NCBI GenBank assembly: GCA_050257395.1
Contig: JBLMWU010000328.1
Location: 1-28,897 of the forward strand
Length of the DNA stretch: 28,897 nt
DNA from: JAIRTY01 sp050257395
GTDB lineage: Bacteria; Actinomycetota; Actinomycetes; Streptosporangiales; Streptosporangiaceae
Direction: 5' to 3'
Of this stretch, positions 1 through 10,172 are shown in pieces. Every line of letters starts with the position of its first letter. The stretch's first letter is position 1. A model generated the notes under the pieces. That model did not search any database. It had not been told where the DNA came from and saw only the letters and a list, made by a program, of their open reading frames with translations. Both the position numbers and the translations under genes were made by a program.

Positions 1-426
1 CTTGTAGGCGAGGGCGAACGCGGCCCCGGTCGCCAGCGGGATCTGGCCGCCGACGATGCCGTACCCGCCCATCAGGCGGATCTGCGGGTCGAACAGGTGC
101 ATCGACCCGCCCCGCCCGCGGGACAGCCCATCGGTGCGCCCGAACAGCTCGGCCATCACCCGGCCGGGGTCGGCGCCGCGCGCCAGCGCGTACCCGTGCT
201 CCCGGTAGGTGGCGAACAGGTAATCCTCCTCGCGCAGCGCAGCGGTCAGGCCGACCACGGTGGCTTCCTCGCCGAGATTGAGGTGGCAGTAACCGCCGAT
301 CTTTGCCCGGGTGTACATCTCGGCAGCGAGCAGCTCGAAGGCGCGGATCAGCGCCATCTGCCGGTAGTACTCCCGCAGCACAGCGGGATCTTCGCGGGTC
401 AGGTCCGTGCCAGCCGGATGCGTCAT
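1..426 (-). CDS. pdhA: Pyruvate dehydrogenase E1 component, alpha subunit (3' part outside window)
   Basis: This is the N-terminal ~142 residues of a thiamine-diphosphate E1 alpha subunit; the C-terminal part lies beyond position 1. With E1 beta it decarboxylates pyruvate (or a branched 2-oxoacid) and passes the acyl group to a lipoyl E2. Visible family landmarks are RAFELLAAEMYTRAKIGGYCH near the N-terminus, GLSRGRGGSMHLFD, and the GGYGIVGGQIPLATGAAFA stretch that leads into the ThDP site. The ATG at 424-426 is preceded by AGGAGG on the minus strand, which fixes the start. It is 14 nt downstream of the CBS-domain gene and 3' of gap, so the three genes look like one leftward operon. E1 alpha of a branched-chain 2-oxoacid dehydrogenase is the main alternative, since the discriminating C-terminal part is missing. 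Confidence 0.9.
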   Translation of the reverse strand, partial: MTHPAGTDLTREDPAVLREYYRQMALIRAFELLAAEMYTRAKIGGYCHLNLGEEATVVGLTAALREEDYLFATYREHGYALARGADPGRVMAELFGRTDGLSRGRGGSMHLFDPQIRLMGGYGIVGGQIPLATGAAFALAYK

Positions 427-440
427 GGGTGCGTTCCTCC

Positions 441-908
441 TCAGTCCCCGGGGCAGGCGTCCTGCAGGACGAACCGGTCGGAGTCGGCATGGCACCGGGG
501 GCACCGCGACGGCGGATGCTGGCCGCGGGCGGCCTCGCCGCAGACCTGGCACACCCACTCGGTGGTCAGCAGCGCCACCACGTCGCCGCGGCTGACGATC
601 CCGGCCAGCCGCTGCCCGCTGATCACCGGCACCCGCCGGATGCGCCGCTCGATCAGCAGGTGCCGGACGTCGTCCACGTCGGTGTCCTCGCTGACGGTGA
701 TCACCGGGCCGGTCATCACCTCGGCGGCGGTCTCCCCTTCGCGGGCGAGCAGGTCGTACTCGCTGACCAGGCCGATGACCACGCCGCCAGCGTCGGTCAC
801 GGGGACGCCGCTGATCCGGTTGTCCCGCAGCAGTTTCGCGATGGCGGGCACCGGGGTATCCGGGGTGACGGTGACCACCCGGGTCGTCATGATCTCCCTG
901 ACTTTCAC
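441..908 (-). CDS. CBS-domain pair protein with C-terminal zinc ribbon
   Basis: A protein of about 155 residues. Two CBS repeats lie at about 6-58 (VREIMTTRVVTVTPDTPV...) and 69-118 (AAEVMTGPVITVSEDTDV...), each with the typical IMT/VMT entry and GIV/GLVSxxD exit. Such pairs bind adenine nucleotides and act as energy sensors. The last 35 residues carry CQVCG...CPRC, a rubredoxin-like or zinc-ribbon knuckle fused to the CBS pair. The chosen start is GTG at 906-908, because the reading begins like other CBS proteins (VKVREIM) and overlaps the gap stop codon as GTGA, implying translational coupling; no strong Shine-Dalgarno precedes it. An internal ATG at 887-889 has AGGGAG just upstream and is the alternative. 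The protein resembles hypoxic-response CBS proteins of actinobacteria, but its ligand is not determinable here. Confidence 0.88.
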   Translation of the reverse strand: MKVREIMTTRVVTVTPDTPVPAIAKLLRDNRISGVPVTDAGGVVIGLVSEYDLLAREGETAAEVMTGPVITVSEDTDVDDVRHLLIERRIRRVPVISGQRLAGIVSRGDVVALLTTEWVCQVCGEAARGQHPPSRCPRCHADSDRFVLQDACPGD

Positions 909-1930
909 GGCCAGATCCGGCTGAGGTCCGGGGCCGCTAGGCCCAGGGCGGCGAACGCCTCCCGGATCATCTGGCAGGTGAACCCCCACTCGTTGTCGTA
1001 CCAGCTCATGATCTTGACCAGGGTCCCGCCCACCACTCTGGTCATGGCAACGTCCACCACCGAGGCCCGCGCGTCGCCGATGATGTCGGCCGAGACCACC
1101 GGGTCCTCAGCGACGCCGAGGATCCCCCGGTAACGGTCGCTGGCAGCCTCTTCCCGGAACGCGTCGTTGACCTCCTCCCGGGTGACGGGCCGGGTAGTGA
1201 CGGCCGTGACGTCGGCAATGGACCCGGCCGGGATCGGCACCCGGATCGCGACCCCATCGAACCGCCCGGCCAGGGCGGGCAGCGCTTTGGTGGTTGCCAG
1301 CGCCGCCCCGGTGGTGGCGGGCAGCATGTTCGCGGCCCCGGCCCGGCCGCGCCGGAAGTCCTTGGCCGGCCCGTCGATGAGCTGCTGGGAGGAGGTGTAC
1401 GCGTGGACGGTGGTCATGATCGCCTGCCGAACGCCGAACCGGCGGTCCAGCACCTCGGCGAGCGGGGTGATGCAGTTGGTCGTGCAGCTAGCGCACGAGA
1501 TCACCTGCTCTCCCGCCGGTGCCCGGTTCACGCCGTGCACCACGGTCGCGACCGTCTCCGTCCGTGCGGGCGCGGACAGGATCACCCGCTGGGCCCCCGC
1601 CGCCAGGTGCTTTCTCAGGTCCTCCTGGCGGCGGAAGGCGCCCGTGCACTCCAGCACCAGGTCCACGCCGAGATCCCGCCACGGCAGTTCGGCCGGGTCG
1701 CGCCTGGCGAGCACCGGAATCTTCCGGCCGCCGACGACCAGCGTGTCACCGTCTGCAGTGACCGTCGTGTGCCAGCGGCCGTACACGGTGTCATAGCGCA
1801 GCAGGTAGGCCAGGTTGCCCGGCGGGATCAGGTCGTTGACAGCGACCACCTCCGCGCCGTCAGCCTCCTCGATGATCTTGAGCGCCGCGCGGCCGATCCG
1901 CCCCAGGCCGTTGATCGCGATGCTCGCCAT
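905..1930 (-). CDS. gap: Glyceraldehyde-3-phosphate dehydrogenase, type I
   Basis: A 341-residue cytosolic phosphorylating GAPDH that converts glyceraldehyde 3-phosphate, NAD and phosphate to 1,3-bisphosphoglycerate. The Rossmann motif GLGRIGR is at 8-14 and the acidic adenosine-ribose ligand is D33 in AVNDL, which suggests NAD rather than NADP. The catalytic cysteine is C149 in ASCTTNC and the general base is H176 in TVHAYT; both fall at classical numbering. C146 replaces the usual Asn in the S-N-A-S-C motif. The C-terminal SWYDNEWG signature is intact. The ATG is preceded by GGGAGG. It is the first gene of a leftward operon and overlaps the CBS gene by 4 nt. A copy of the shared CTGCAAGGAA promoter motif lies 54 nt upstream of its start. 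Confidence 0.96.
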   Translation of the reverse strand: MASIAINGLGRIGRAALKIIEEADGAEVVAVNDLIPPGNLAYLLRYDTVYGRWHTTVTADGDTLVVGGRKIPVLARRDPAELPWRDLGVDLVLECTGAFRRQEDLRKHLAAGAQRVILSAPARTETVATVVHGVNRAPAGEQVISCASCTTNCITPLAEVLDRRFGVRQAIMTTVHAYTSSQQLIDGPAKDFRRGRAGAANMLPATTGAALATTKALPALAGRFDGVAIRVPIPAGSIADVTAVTTRPVTREEVNDAFREEAASDRYRGILGVAEDPVVSADIIGDARASVVDVAMTRVVGGTLVKIMSWYDNEWGFTCQMIREAFAALGLAAPDLSRIWP

Positions 1931-1983
1931 AGCACCTCCCGTGGCTTTCCGTGCCGCTTCCCGGGCTCATGGTCACGCCGGGA

Positions 1984-2002
1984 GCCTGCAGCTTCCTTGC
2001 AG
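1984..2002 (-). promoter_or_regulatory. Shared TGCAAGGAA-type motif, gap copy
   Basis: On the minus strand the sequence reads CTGCAAGGAAGCTGCAGGC. It pairs as an imperfect inverted repeat CTGCA/TGCAG and also as two CTGCARG units 11 bp apart. Seventeen nt after GGAAG comes GACCATGAG, at the same offset as CAGCATCGG and CAGTATCGG in the other two copies. The motif ends about 54 nt upstream of the gap ATG. It could be an operator or an alternative-sigma promoter. Confidence 0.6.
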
Positions 2003-2144
2003 CGGGACAGCGCGGACGCAGCACTCCCGCAGGGCCAGGGCCCTGGACCGCTCCCTCAGCCGCCGGGTCCCGGCGCGTGGTGCGGGATACACGTGCGGAA
2101 TACCCCCGGACAGGGAGCGCCTCACCCAGATCTCCGGGCCTCAT

Positions 2145-2180
2145 GCCTGCAAGGAACCTGCAGGCTTCTCGGTGCAGCAT
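2145..2180 (+). promoter_or_regulatory. Shared TGCAAGGAA-type motif, sdh/acn operon copy
   Basis: CCTGCAAGGAACCTGCAGG forms a perfect 7-bp inverted repeat when flanking bases are included (GCCTGCA/TGCAGGC, 7-bp spacer). GGAAC is followed after exactly 17 nt by CAGCATCGG. The same arrangement with CAGTATCGG is found upstream of tal. GGAAC is the -35 core of many ECF sigma promoters, so a sigma-specific promoter is as plausible as a repressor or activator site. Confidence 0.65.
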
Positions 2181-2209
2181 CGGCACTGAATCGCGGAGGT
2201 ACTGCTGAG

Positions 2210-2686
2210 ATGGATCTTTCGTGGGCCAGCCTGCCGCCCGCCAGCGACCCGGCGCTGGCCGGGTGGCTGGAAGAGGCTTCGTGCGGCCCGCATGTGAAGG
2301 CGCTCGCGATACGGGCGGTGCACGCCGCCAGCCAGGGGGTCAGCGCCGGGCAGTGGCGGCAAGACCTGCTGGCCACGCATCCCAATGCGTCGGCGCTGCT
2401 AGCCGAGGCCGAAGAATGCATGCGAGTGCGGGGCTGTGGCCCTGGCCCGGCGCGGAGAGGCCCGGCAGGTGACGGCATGACGCCTCCCCGGGTGCTCATC
2501 GTCGGCGCCGGCTTCGCCGGATTCCACTGTGCCCGGGAACTGGAGCGGCTGCTCCGGCCGTCCGAGGCAACGCTGACGCTGGCCAGCCCCATCGACTATC
2601 TGCTCTACAGCCCGCTGCTGCCGCAGGTGGCGGCGGGGGCAGCAGCGCGGACCCTCGCGCGCGACCAGGGAGGATGGCTGACGTGA
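2210..2686 (+). pseudogene. Truncated NDH-2-type NADH dehydrogenase with an N-terminal helical extension
   Basis: The reading frame gives 158 residues from an ATG preceded by GGAGGT. Residues 1-85 are an Ala-rich helical stretch without a recognised family. From about residue 89 (MTPPRVLIVGAGFAG) the protein is clearly the start of a type-II NADH dehydrogenase: the FAD dinucleotide fold GAGFAGFHCARELE, and the SPIDYLLYSPLLPQVAAG stretch typical of NDH-2. The frame stops about 70 residues in, whereas the family is about 400 residues, so the NAD site and membrane-anchoring C-terminus are absent and it cannot be a working dehydrogenase. Its stop overlaps a GTG start of sdhC. It may have been two genes (a small helical protein and ndh) joined by a deletion. 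Confidence 0.7.
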
Positions 2687-3498
2687 CCGGCACGGCAGCG
2701 AAGCCTGCAGGGGTGCGGGCGCGAGGCAGGGCGGCGATCGGCGCCCGGACGCTGCGTACCGACCCATGGTGGGCCTACCCGCTGACCACCTTCACGGTGC
2801 TGGCCGCGTTCGTCGCCTACGCCACCTACGCGGCGATCGCCAACCGCGACTACTACGCCGCCCCCTACATCTCCCCGTTCTACTCCCCCTGCCTGTCCTT
2901 CCATTGCGGGGCGGTACCCGGCTCGCAGGGCGCGCCGCACCTGGGGTGGTTCGGCACCTGGTGGATCGTCACCCCGGCGGTCATCATCCTGATCTTCCCG
3001 CTCGGGTTCCGGCTCACCTGCTACTACTACCGCAAGGCCTACTACCGGTCCTGGTGGCTGTCCCCGCCCGCCTGCGCCGTCCCCGAACCGCACCGCCGCT
3101 ACACCGGCGAGACCCGGTTCCCGCTGCTCGCCCAGAACGTTCACCGGTACTTCTTCTACGCCGCGCTGGTGTTCAACGTGATCCTGACCTGGGACGCCGT
3201 GGTCGCGTTCGACTTCGGCGGGCACATCGGGATCGGCGTGGGCTCGGTGGTCCTGGTGATCAACGCGGTGCTGCTGTGGCTGTACTCGCTGTCCTGCCAC
3301 GCCTGCCGGCACGCGGTCGGCGGCCGGATTAACCACTTCTCCCGGCACCCGGTCCGGTACCGGGCGTGGACGTTCGTATCCCGGCTCAACCCCTACCACG
3401 GCAATTTCGCCTGGGCCTCCCTGGTCTGGGTAGCGCTGACCGACCTATACGTGCGGCTGGCCGCAGCCGGCGTGATCCACGACCCGCGGGTGTTCTGA
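2683..3498 (+). CDS. sdhC: Succinate dehydrogenase / fumarate reductase cytochrome b-like membrane subunit
   Basis: An integral membrane protein of about 271 residues with five hydrophobic segments (starting YPLTTFTVLAAFVAYATYA, WWIVTPAVIILIFPLGF, FFYAALVFNVILTWDAVVAF, IGIGVGSVVLVINAVLLWLY and FAWASLVWVALTDLYVRLA). This is the architecture of the single-subunit, di-haem SdhC of actinobacteria. Candidate haem-ligand histidines are in HRYFFYAA and SCHACRHAVGG. It would anchor the Sdh catalytic part and exchange electrons with menaquinone. The start is uncertain: GTG at 2683 has GGGAGG nine nt upstream and overlaps the previous stop (GTGA), while ATG at 2674 directly abuts that ribosome site. 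sdhB follows 13 nt later. The flavoprotein gene sdhA expected between them is absent. Confidence 0.85.
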   Translation: MTGTAAKPAGVRARGRAAIGARTLRTDPWWAYPLTTFTVLAAFVAYATYAAIANRDYYAAPYISPFYSPCLSFHCGAVPGSQGAPHLGWFGTWWIVTPAVIILIFPLGFRLTCYYYRKAYYRSWWLSPPACAVPEPHRRYTGETRFPLLAQNVHRYFFYAALVFNVILTWDAVVAFDFGGHIGIGVGSVVLVINAVLLWLYSLSCHACRHAVGGRINHFSRHPVRYRAWTFVSRLNPYHGNFAWASLVWVALTDLYVRLAAAGVIHDPRVF

Positions 3499-3511
3499 AC
3501 GGAGGAAGGCA

Positions 3512-4327
3512 ATGACCGGCCAGCGCACAGCACCCAATCCGGCTGCAGCGGATGCCGCCCCCGCCCCGGCCTCGCGGCTGCTGCGGGTGTGGCGCGGCGA
3601 CAGGACCAGCGGCGAGTTGGCCGGCTACCGGGTCGCGGTGCACGAGGGCGAAGTGGTGCTCGACGTGCTGCACCGGCTGCAGGCCACCCAGGCCAGCGAC
3701 CTGGCGATCCGGTGGAACTGCAAGGCCGGCAAGTGCGGCTCGTGCTCGATGGAGATCAACGGCCGGCCGAAGCTCGCCTGCATGGCGCGGCTTTCGTCGC
3801 TGCCTGCCGGCCCGATCACGATCACCCCGCTGCGCACCTTCCCGGTCATCCGCGACCTGGTCACCGACGTGTCGTTCAACTACGGCTGGGCGCTGCGCGT
3901 CCCATCGTTCACCCCGCCGGACGGGCTCAGGCCCGGCGATTACCGGATGGCCCAGTCCGACGTCGGGCGCAGCCAGGAGTTCCGCAAATGCATCGAATGC
4001 TGGCTGTGCCAGGACGTCTGCCACGTGATCCGGGACCATGAGGACAGCAAGCCTGCCTACGCCGGGCCCCGGTACTTCATCCGCCATGCCGAACTGGACA
4101 TGCACCCGCTTGACACCGGCGACCGGCGCGCGGTGCTGCGCGAGGGCCAGGGGCTGGGTCTGTGCAACATCACCAAGTGCTGTACCGAGGTCTGCCCGGC
4201 CGGGATCAAGATCACCGACAACGCGATCATCCCGATGAAGGAGCGTTCCGCCGACCAGCGGTACGACCCGCTGGGCCGGGTGCTGCGCTCGTGGCGCCGC
4301 CGTCCCGGCCGCACCTCGCCGGGCTGA
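3512..4327 (+). CDS. sdhB: Succinate dehydrogenase / fumarate reductase iron-sulfur subunit
   Basis: A 271-residue iron-sulfur subunit that relays electrons from the flavoprotein to the membrane subunit. The plant-type [2Fe-2S] domain has C70, C75, C78 and C90 (NCKAGKCGSCSM...LAC). The C-terminal bacterial ferredoxin-like domain has CIECWLCQDVC at C160/C163/C166/C170 and CNITKCCTEVCP at C218-C228, fitting the usual [4Fe-4S] and [3Fe-4S] clusters. All cluster ligands are present, so the subunit looks functional. The ATG follows GGAGGAAGG. It lies directly downstream of sdhC; with no sdhA here it must pair with a flavoprotein encoded elsewhere, or with a different flavoenzyme. Confidence 0.93.
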   Translation: MTGQRTAPNPAAADAAPAPASRLLRVWRGDRTSGELAGYRVAVHEGEVVLDVLHRLQATQASDLAIRWNCKAGKCGSCSMEINGRPKLACMARLSSLPAGPITITPLRTFPVIRDLVTDVSFNYGWALRVPSFTPPDGLRPGDYRMAQSDVGRSQEFRKCIECWLCQDVCHVIRDHEDSKPAYAGPRYFIRHAELDMHPLDTGDRRAVLREGQGLGLCNITKCCTEVCPAGIKITDNAIIPMKERSADQRYDPLGRVLRSWRRRPGRTSPG

Positions 4328-4355
4328 GGAAGAGCCAATTCAGGCACAGCGGCTC

Positions 4356-4382
4356 CCCGGCCGGCTGGCGCGGCCGGCCGGG
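4356..4382 (+). terminator. Strong GC hairpin between sdhB and the AhpD-like gene
   Basis: CCCGGCCGGC, a 7-nt loop and GCCGGCCGGG make a perfect 10-bp GC stem. There is no T tract, so it is either a U-less actinobacterial terminator or attenuator, or an mRNA-stability element that lets sdhB and the downstream genes be expressed at different levels. Confidence 0.5.
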
Positions 4383-4409
4383 TGACGCGACCAGGAAGGA
4401 GGGCCCGGT

Positions 4410-4903
4410 ATGCGGGTCGACTACGGGAAGGTGTTCCCCGCCGGGATGGCGGCGATGATCGGGCTGGAGCAGGCGGTCCACAGCAGCACGCTGGAGCCGG
4501 AACTGCTGGAACTGGTGCGCGTCCGGGCCTCGCAGATCAACGGCTGCACCTACTGCCTGGCCATGCACAACCGGGACGCCCGGGCCCGCGGTGAGCACCA
4601 CACCCGGCTGGACACGATCGCCGCCTGGCGGGAGGCGCCGTATTACACCGCCCGCGAGCGGGCGGCGCTGGCCTGGTGCGAGGCACTGACCGAGTTGCCC
4701 CGCAGCGGCGCCCCCGATGAGGTCTACGCCGCGGTCGAGGCCGAGTTCTCCCCGGCGGAGACCGCCGCTCTGACGTTCGCGATCGTGGCGATCAATGGCT
4801 GGAACCGGCTCGCGGTCGGGTTGCGATCGGACGTGCTGAGCCTGGAGGGCCTCGACCTGCCCGCAGCCGCCGGGCAGCCAGCGACGGCCGGCGGGGCAGC
4901 CTG

Positions 4904-4904
<1 letters not shown>
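4410..4904 (+). CDS. Carboxymuconolactone decarboxylase / AhpD-family protein
   Basis: A 164-residue all-helical AhpD-fold protein. The signature NGCTYCLAMHNRDAR carries the redox pair C46/C49 and H53 (CxxC-x3-H), the proton-relay site of AhpD-type alkylhydroperoxidase reductases, so a thiol-peroxidase role is more likely than lactone decarboxylation. The start is well set by AAGGAGGG upstream. The stop codon overlaps the start of acnA (TGATG), showing translational coupling to aconitase. It may protect the oxygen-labile Fe-S cluster of aconitase or SdhB; that is inference from context only. Confidence 0.85.
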
Positions 4905-7693
<2,789 letters not shown>

Positions 7694-7758
7694 CCGCGGT
7701 AATCCGGTCAGAGCCTGGGTGCGAGGGCCGGTTGCAGGACCGCGGCGCCGAGGCCGAC

Positions 7759-8115
7759 TCATCCCCGCAAGAGCTTCGCGAGCACCGCTGCCTGGCTGAG
7801 GCTGAGTTCCCTGGTGGCGGTCAGCAGCGTCACCGGCCCCTTCTCGGCGAGGGCCCGCAGCCTGCTCATGGCCTTGGCCGGGCCGGGTGCGGCTAGCTCG
7901 GCGGTGTAGCGGCGGCGGAACTCCTCGAATTTCTCCGGGTCGTGGCGGTACCAGGTGCGCAGTTCGGCCGATGGCGCGGCGTCCTTGGCCCACTCGTCCA
8001 GCCGGGCGGCGTCTTTGCGCAGGCCGCGCGGCCAGACCCGGTCCACCAGCACCCGGGTCCCGTCTTCGGGCGATGGATCGTCGTAAACGCGGCGGGCTCG
8101 CACGTCGGCACTCAT
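7759..8115 (-). CDS. DUF488 family protein
   Basis: A 118-residue protein of the DUF488/YeaO type. It shows the family pattern: RVLVDRVWPRGLRKD near residue 22, the DEWAKDAAPSAELRTWY block, HDPEKFEEFRRRYTAEL and the C-terminal VTLLTATRE. The biochemical function of the family is not established. AAAGGAG precedes the ATG. It lies 21 nt downstream of tkt on the same strand and is probably co-transcribed with it; the pair converges on acnA. Confidence 0.85.
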   Translation of the reverse strand: MSADVRARRVYDDPSPEDGTRVLVDRVWPRGLRKDAARLDEWAKDAAPSAELRTWYRHDPEKFEEFRRRYTAELAAPGPAKAMSRLRALAEKGPVTLLTATRELSLSQAAVLAKLLRG

Positions 8116-8136
8116 CGCGGCTCCTTTCCTGTCTGC

Positions 8137-10017
8137 TCAGCCGGTGGCCAGGTCCCGGGCGGCGGCAGTGATGCGGGCGGCGGAGATCCCGGCGGCGTCC
8201 ATCAGCTCGTCCGGGGTACCGGAGCCGGGCAGCCCGCTCACCGCGCATTGCCGGGCCTGCAGCGGCTGGCCGGATCCGGCGAGTGCCTCCAGCACGGCGG
8301 CGGCGAGGCCGCCCTGGGGGTAGTGGTCCTCGGCGATGATCAGGCGCCCCCCGGTCGCCGCGGCGGCCTGAGCCAGGGTTGCCTGGTCGATGGGCTTGAC
8401 CGAGTACAGGTCGATGACCCGGGCGCTGATCCCGCCGGTGGCCAGCTCATCGGCGGCGCGCAGGCACTGGTGCACGGTGACCCCGGCGCCGATCAGCGTG
8501 ACCTGGTCGGTGCTGCCGGCGCGCAGCACCTTGCAGCCGCCAGCCGGGAACGCCTCACCGTGCGGGTACAGGACCGGCCAGGCGCCCCGGGTGGCGCGCA
8601 GGTACACGATCCCGGGCGTGGTGGCCATCTCCGCGACCAGGGCCGCCGTGCTGGTGGCGTCGCTGGGGTACAGCACGGTGGACCCGTGGATGGCCCGCAG
8701 CGCCGCCAGATCCTCCAGCGCCATCTGCGACGGGCCGTCCGGCCCGATCTCCACCCCGGCGTGCGACCCGCACAGCTTGATGTTCGCCCCCGATATACCG
8801 GCCATCCGCAGGAAGTCATAAGCGCGGGAGAAGAACGCCGCGAAGGTGGACGCGAACGGCACATAACCGCGCACCGCCAGCCCCACCGCCGCAGCGATGA
8901 GCTGCTGCTCGGCGATGAACATCTCAAAGAACCTGTCCGGGTAAGCCTCCGCGAACTGCCCGGCATGGGTGGAGTTGCCCACCTCCCCATCCAGCGCAAC
9001 CACATCCGGCCGCGCAGCGCCGAGCGCGACCAGCGCGTCCCCGTAGGCCTTGCGGGTCGCCACCGCGCTTCCGGCCTGGTAACGGGGCAGGCTGACCGGG
9101 CCTGCAGTGGCCTTTTCCGGCGCGGCGCTGCGTTCCGGCCGGGGGGTTGTCACTCGCAGGTCACGCTCTCCGCCGAGCCCGGCGACTGCCCGGCTGGCCA
9201 TGGCTGCGGGCAGCGGCCGTCCGTGCCAGCCGTTGACGTTCTCGACTTCGGAGAACCCCTTGCCCTTTACCGTCTTCGCGAGGATCACCATAGGCCGCCG
9301 CCCCGGGCGGGCGGCGGCCAGCGCCGCGTCGATCTGCGCGATGTCATGCCCGTCAACGACCGCCGCGGCGGCGCCGAAAGCCTCCACCCGGCGCCGGTAG
9401 GCCTCCATGTCCCATTCCAGTTCGGTGGGGCCGCGCTGGCCGAGCCGGTTCACGTCCACGATCGCGGCCAGGTTGCCCAGCCGGTAGTAGCCGGCCTTGT
9501 CCAGCGCCTCCCACATCGACCCTTCGGCCATCTCGCTGTCCCCGCACAGCACCCACACGTGGTAAGGAAGCTGATCCAGGCGCCGGCCTGCCAGGGCGAT
9601 CCCCACCCCATACGGCAGCCCCTGGCCCAGCGACCCGGTCGCCACATCCACCCAGGGAATCGCCGGGGTGGGGTGACCCTGCAGCCGGGAGCCGAACCTG
9701 CGGAACCCGCCCACCAGCTCCTCATCGGTGATCGCCCCGGCCGCCTTGAACATCGCATACAACAGCGGAGAAGCATGACCCTTGGAGAAGATCAGATGGT
9801 CGTTGCCGGGGTCCCCAGGGTTATCCCAGTCATAACGCAAATGCCTGGCCAGCAGCACGGCCATCAGGTCGGCGGCCGACATGGCCGATGTCGGGTGCCC
9901 GGACCCGGCAGCCGTGCTGCACCGGATGGCATCAGCCCGCAACTGCTGGCCAAGCCCGGCCAGAAACCGCGTCTCCCCCGCCGTCAGGGCGGCAGCAGCG
10001 CCGGTGACGCTCGTCAT
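8137..10017 (-). CDS. tkt: Transketolase (animal-type single chain)
   Basis: A 626-residue ThDP enzyme moving two-carbon ketol units in the non-oxidative pentose phosphate pathway. The N-terminal ThDP/Mg domain shows IFSKGHASPLLYAM and GDSEMAEGSMWEAL...N. The middle domain has the catalytic Glu in MFIAEQQLIAAAVGLA, and GSHAGVEIGPDGPSQM. SKGHASP and the ~620-residue length match the shorter human-like transketolases rather than the ~660-residue E. coli type, so it is probably a second transketolase in this genome. The start at 10017 is set by GAGGAGG seven nt upstream. It is divergent from tal across a 361-nt region, so two consecutive pathway enzymes share one control region. Confidence 0.95.
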   Translation of the reverse strand: MTSVTGAAAALTAGETRFLAGLGQQLRADAIRCSTAAGSGHPTSAMSAADLMAVLLARHLRYDWDNPGDPGNDHLIFSKGHASPLLYAMFKAAGAITDEELVGGFRRFGSRLQGHPTPAIPWVDVATGSLGQGLPYGVGIALAGRRLDQLPYHVWVLCGDSEMAEGSMWEALDKAGYYRLGNLAAIVDVNRLGQRGPTELEWDMEAYRRRVEAFGAAAAVVDGHDIAQIDAALAAARPGRRPMVILAKTVKGKGFSEVENVNGWHGRPLPAAMASRAVAGLGGERDLRVTTPRPERSAAPEKATAGPVSLPRYQAGSAVATRKAYGDALVALGAARPDVVALDGEVGNSTHAGQFAEAYPDRFFEMFIAEQQLIAAAVGLAVRGYVPFASTFAAFFSRAYDFLRMAGISGANIKLCGSHAGVEIGPDGPSQMALEDLAALRAIHGSTVLYPSDATSTAALVAEMATTPGIVYLRATRGAWPVLYPHGEAFPAGGCKVLRAGSTDQVTLIGAGVTVHQCLRAADELATGGISARVIDLYSVKPIDQATLAQAAAATGGRLIIAEDHYPQGGLAAAVLEALAGSGQPLQARQCAVSGLPGSGTPDELMDAAGISAARITAAARDLATG

Positions 10018-10151
10018 ATGTGAACCTCCTCGCCGGCTGGCGGGCGCCAGGACCTGCACCTTGCCCCCGAGGACACCTTGCAGGGCACGGCACGGGGGCA
10101 CTTAGCCCGGGGCCCGCCGGGATATCCACACTGCGCCCTGCGACAACCTCG

Positions 10152-10165
10152 AGGACCAGTGTCCC
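10152..10165. promoter_or_regulatory. DosR/DevR-like palindrome upstream of tal
   Basis: AGGACCAGTGTCCC (minus strand GGGACACTGGTCCT) fits GGGAC-N4-GTCCC with one mismatch. It ends 8 nt before the TGCAAGGAA motif, where an activator could contact RNA polymerase. Assignment to DosR/DevR is inference from shape only. Confidence 0.35.
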
Positions 10166-10172
10166 CACCGTT

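Larger units (their letters stand above)
1931..2209. promoter_or_regulatory. Divergent control region between gap and the sdh/acn operon
   Basis: This 279-nt non-coding stretch separates two divergent operons. It holds one copy of the TGCAAGGAA motif facing each way (listed separately), and between them a perfect 12-bp palindrome CCAGGGCCCTGG at 2035-2046. No good TTGACA/TATAAT pair is visible, so the shared motifs are the best candidates for promoter or operator function. Confidence 0.6.

Noticed and set aside
2035..2046. Perfect palindrome CCAGGGCCCTGG as a DosR-type site
   Set aside because: It is symmetric but lacks the GGGAC-N4-GNCCC form; at this GC content a 12-bp palindrome alone is weak evidence, so it is noted only as part of the control region.
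7942..10023. Long plus-strand open frame of 693 codons
   Set aside because: It is antisense to the clear transketolase and DUF488 genes; its composition (Gly/Arg/Gln/His-rich) is that of a shadow frame.
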